From NCBI GenBank assembly GCA_964512145.1, contig CAZEIM010000010.1, positions 1 through 64,000 on the forward strand: a stretch of DNA of 64,000 nucleotides, given 5' to 3'. The position numbers and the translations under genes are program-made. The notes beneath the pieces are model-generated. The model worked only from the letters and a program-made list of their open reading frames with translations. It did no database searches and was not told where the DNA came from. Positions 62,500 through 64,000 of the stretch are shown piece by piece. Source of the DNA: CAYOHR01 sp964512145 (lineage in GTDB: Bacteria > Bacteroidota > Bacteroidia > Flavobacteriales_G > JALEGO01). Each line of letters begins with the position of its first letter. The stretch's first letter is position 1.

Positions 62500-63183
62500 A
62501 TGGCAGAAACAACCGTATTAACCCCTCCTGAAATAAAAAAAGAAAAAAAGGAAGGTTTATTTTCCAAAAAAAATAAGAAAATTTTTTCTGATCCATTCAA
62601 CGATGCAAATCCTATAACTGTTCAGGTGTTGGGTATTTGTTCAGCACTAGCAATCACTGTTCAGGTTAAGCCTTCGTTAGTTATGGGTATTTCCGTTACT
62701 GCAGTTACAGCTTTTTCAAGTTTAGTGATTTCTCTTATTCGTAATTTTATTCCTTCAAGAATTAGAATTATTGCTCAGTTGGTTATTGTAGCGGCAATGG
62801 TAATATTAGTAGACCAGGTGTTGAAAGCCTTTGTATATGACGTGAGCAAACAATTATCAGTATTTGTGGGTTTAATTATAACCAATTGTATTGTGATGGG
62901 TAGATTAGAAGCTTTCTCCTTGGGCAATAAACCATTACCTTCGTTTATTGATGGTATGGCGAATGGTTTGTCTTATACTGTAATCTTATTGATTTTAGGA
63001 ATAGTTAGGGAACTTTTTGGTTCTGGAAAAATATTGGGATTTCAATTAATTCCAGATGCTTTTTACAGATTGGGTTATGTAAATAATGGTTTAATGATTT
63101 TGCCTCCTATGGCTCTTATATGTTTAGGCATAATTATTTGGGTTCAACGTTCAAAAAATATAAAACTAATTGAAAAACAATAA
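62500..63183 (+). CDS. nqrD: Na+-translocating NADH:quinone reductase subunit D
   Basis: 227 residues, six membrane segments. An N-terminal Lys-rich extension (~30 residues) precedes the conserved core DPFNDANPITVQVLGICSALAITVQ; ITNCIVMGRLEAF carries the cysteine that helps hold the membrane iron centre with NqrE. Its stop lies 4 nt before the chosen nqrE start. Confidence 0.95.
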   Translation: MAETTVLTPPEIKKEKKEGLFSKKNKKIFSDPFNDANPITVQVLGICSALAITVQVKPSLVMGISVTAVTAFSSLVISLIRNFIPSRIRIIAQLVIVAAMVILVDQVLKAFVYDVSKQLSVFVGLIITNCIVMGRLEAFSLGNKPLPSFIDGMANGLSYTVILLILGIVRELFGSGKILGFQLIPDAFYRLGYVNNGLMILPPMALICLGIIIWVQRSKNIKLIEKQ

Positions 63184-63187
63184 TTTT

Positions 63188-63805
63188 ATGATAAGTTTCT
63201 TTAATATTTTTATCAAGGCCATATTTATCGAAAATATGATTTTCGCCTATTTTCTTGGAATGTGCTCATATTTAGCGGTTTCTAAAACTGTAAAAACTGC
63301 TGTAGGATTAGGTGCTGCAGTAATATTTGTTCTTGCTTTAACGGTGCCTATTAATTTTTTACTTGAAAATTATGTACTAAAAGAAGGTGCTTTATCTTGG
63401 GTTTCTCCAGAATACGCTAGTTTAGATCTAAGTTTTTTAAGTTTTATTATGTTTATTGCCGTTGTAGCGGCCTTTGTTCAGTTAGTTGAAATGTTAGTAG
63501 AAAAGTTTTTACCTGCTTTATACGGAGCTTTAGGTATTTTCCTTCCTTTAATAGCGGTAAACTGTTCTATTTTAGGGGGTGCATTATTTATGCAAGAGCG
63601 ACAATATGCCAATATAGGAGAAGTGGTTGCTTTTTCATTAGGTTCCGGTGTAGGATGGTTTTTAGCAGTTGTAGCTTTGGCAGCTATTCGAGAAAAAATG
63701 AGATATTCTAATGTTCCTGCTCCATTAAGGGGATTAGGAATTACCTTTATTATTACGGGATTGATGGGAATGGCATTTATGAGTTTTATGGGAATTGAAT
63801 TATAA
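63188..63805 (+). CDS. nqrE: Na+-translocating NADH:quinone reductase subunit E
   Basis: 205 residues, six membrane segments, homologous to NqrD. It begins FFNIFIKAIFIENMIFAYFLGMCSYLAVSK; the Cys in FLGMCSYL and the one in AVNCSILGGALF are the iron-centre ligands. I chose ATG 63188, after the nqrD stop, rather than the six-codon longer frame that overlaps nqrD. Confidence 0.93.
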   Translation: MISFFNIFIKAIFIENMIFAYFLGMCSYLAVSKTVKTAVGLGAAVIFVLALTVPINFLLENYVLKEGALSWVSPEYASLDLSFLSFIMFIAVVAAFVQLVEMLVEKFLPALYGALGIFLPLIAVNCSILGGALFMQERQYANIGEVVAFSLGSGVGWFLAVVALAAIREKMRYSNVPAPLRGLGITFIITGLMGMAFMSFMGIEL

Positions 63806-63826
63806 TTTTAAAACACACTATTTTAC

Positions 63827-64000
63827 ATGGGAACAACCGTTATTTTATCCGTTATCATTTTCTTAATCGTAACCTTATTATTAGTAGGTATATTGTTATA
63901 TGCAAAAGCAAAGCTAACTTCATCAGGCTTAGTTACAATAACCATTAATGAAGAAAAACAAATACAAGTAGAAGCAGGAGGTACTTTATTAACTACGTTA
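63827..64000 (+). CDS. nqrF: Na+-translocating NADH:quinone reductase subunit F (5' part)
   Basis: The first 58 codons run off the window end. They encode one membrane segment (VILSVIIFLIVTLLLVGILLY) and the start of the ferredoxin-like 2Fe-2S domain (LVTITINEEKQIQVEAGGTLL). NqrF takes electrons from NADH through FAD and the cluster. It follows nqrE by 21 nt, completing the standard gene order. Confidence 0.9.
   Translation, partial: MGTTVILSVIIFLIVTLLLVGILLYAKAKLTSSGLVTITINEEKQIQVEAGGTLLTTL

Overview
This is an AT-rich stretch (by eye about one third GC) of a Bacteroidota chromosome, most like the Flavobacteriales. The evidence is type IX secretion (T9SS) sorting domains, a PorG-like barrel and a DUF5103 plug protein, SprB-type and PKD repeats, TIGR04131-type gliding-motility C-terminal domains, Na+-NQR, a Bacteroidota-type purC, and promoters fitting the TTTG-N19-20-TAnnTTTG pattern. 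Many genes start with TTG or GTG. I would not name a genus. The sequence is a scaffold with four short runs of N (44836-44862, 45211-45235, 50110-50130, 55451-55468) that cut three genes. The first ~80 bases are unusually GC-rich and may not belong.

Layout. 1-4804 (+): a partial gene end, a terminator, then ettA, hisS and hutH, the last two overlapping by 4 nt. 4776-19953 (-): a long co-directional block: alaS, phoH, purC, purB, two giant PKD adhesin-like T9SS substrates, a PRiA4-like acidic protein, miaA, a PorG-like barrel and a helical-repeat protein. 20045-33000: a LytM-type M23 peptidase and a MerR-like regulator lead into a surface-glycan locus (polymerase-like membrane protein, two GT4 enzymes, AsnB-like amidotransferase, WecE-like aminotransferase, large membrane protein, frameshifted methyltransferase, acyltransferase). 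It also contains a dipeptide epimerase and an N-acetylglucosamine-kinase-like protein.

33604-38673 (-) is the most interesting unit: a cobalamin-riboswitch-controlled locus with a clear promoter, B12 riboswitch, TonB-dependent receptor, two T9SS-sorted secreted proteins (one DUF4465) and a BtuG-like beta-propeller lipoprotein. It reads as outer-surface vitamin B12 capture in which some parts are exported by the T9SS. A BtuF-like binding protein lies separately at 47866-48660. An orphan OmpR-type response regulator sits just upstream of the riboswitch promoter, divergent from a secreted M43 metalloprotease.

42206-51940 (+): cinA, rpmB, a secreted Xaa-Pro aminopeptidase broken by gaps, a LolE/FtsX-type permease, cystathionine beta-synthase, the BtuF-like protein, a lone DppC-like permease, and an NfeD-flotillin pair. 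51967-52330 holds the RNase P RNA gene (-) with promoter and terminator. 52555-58961: a Y-family polymerase, an esterase, a GT39-like protein and a GT2 enzyme, a calcium-loop lipoprotein, and the T9SS plug protein. 59168-64000 (+): nqrABCDE and the start of nqrF, behind a good promoter. I saw no tRNA genes, CRISPR arrays, insertion sequences or prophage.
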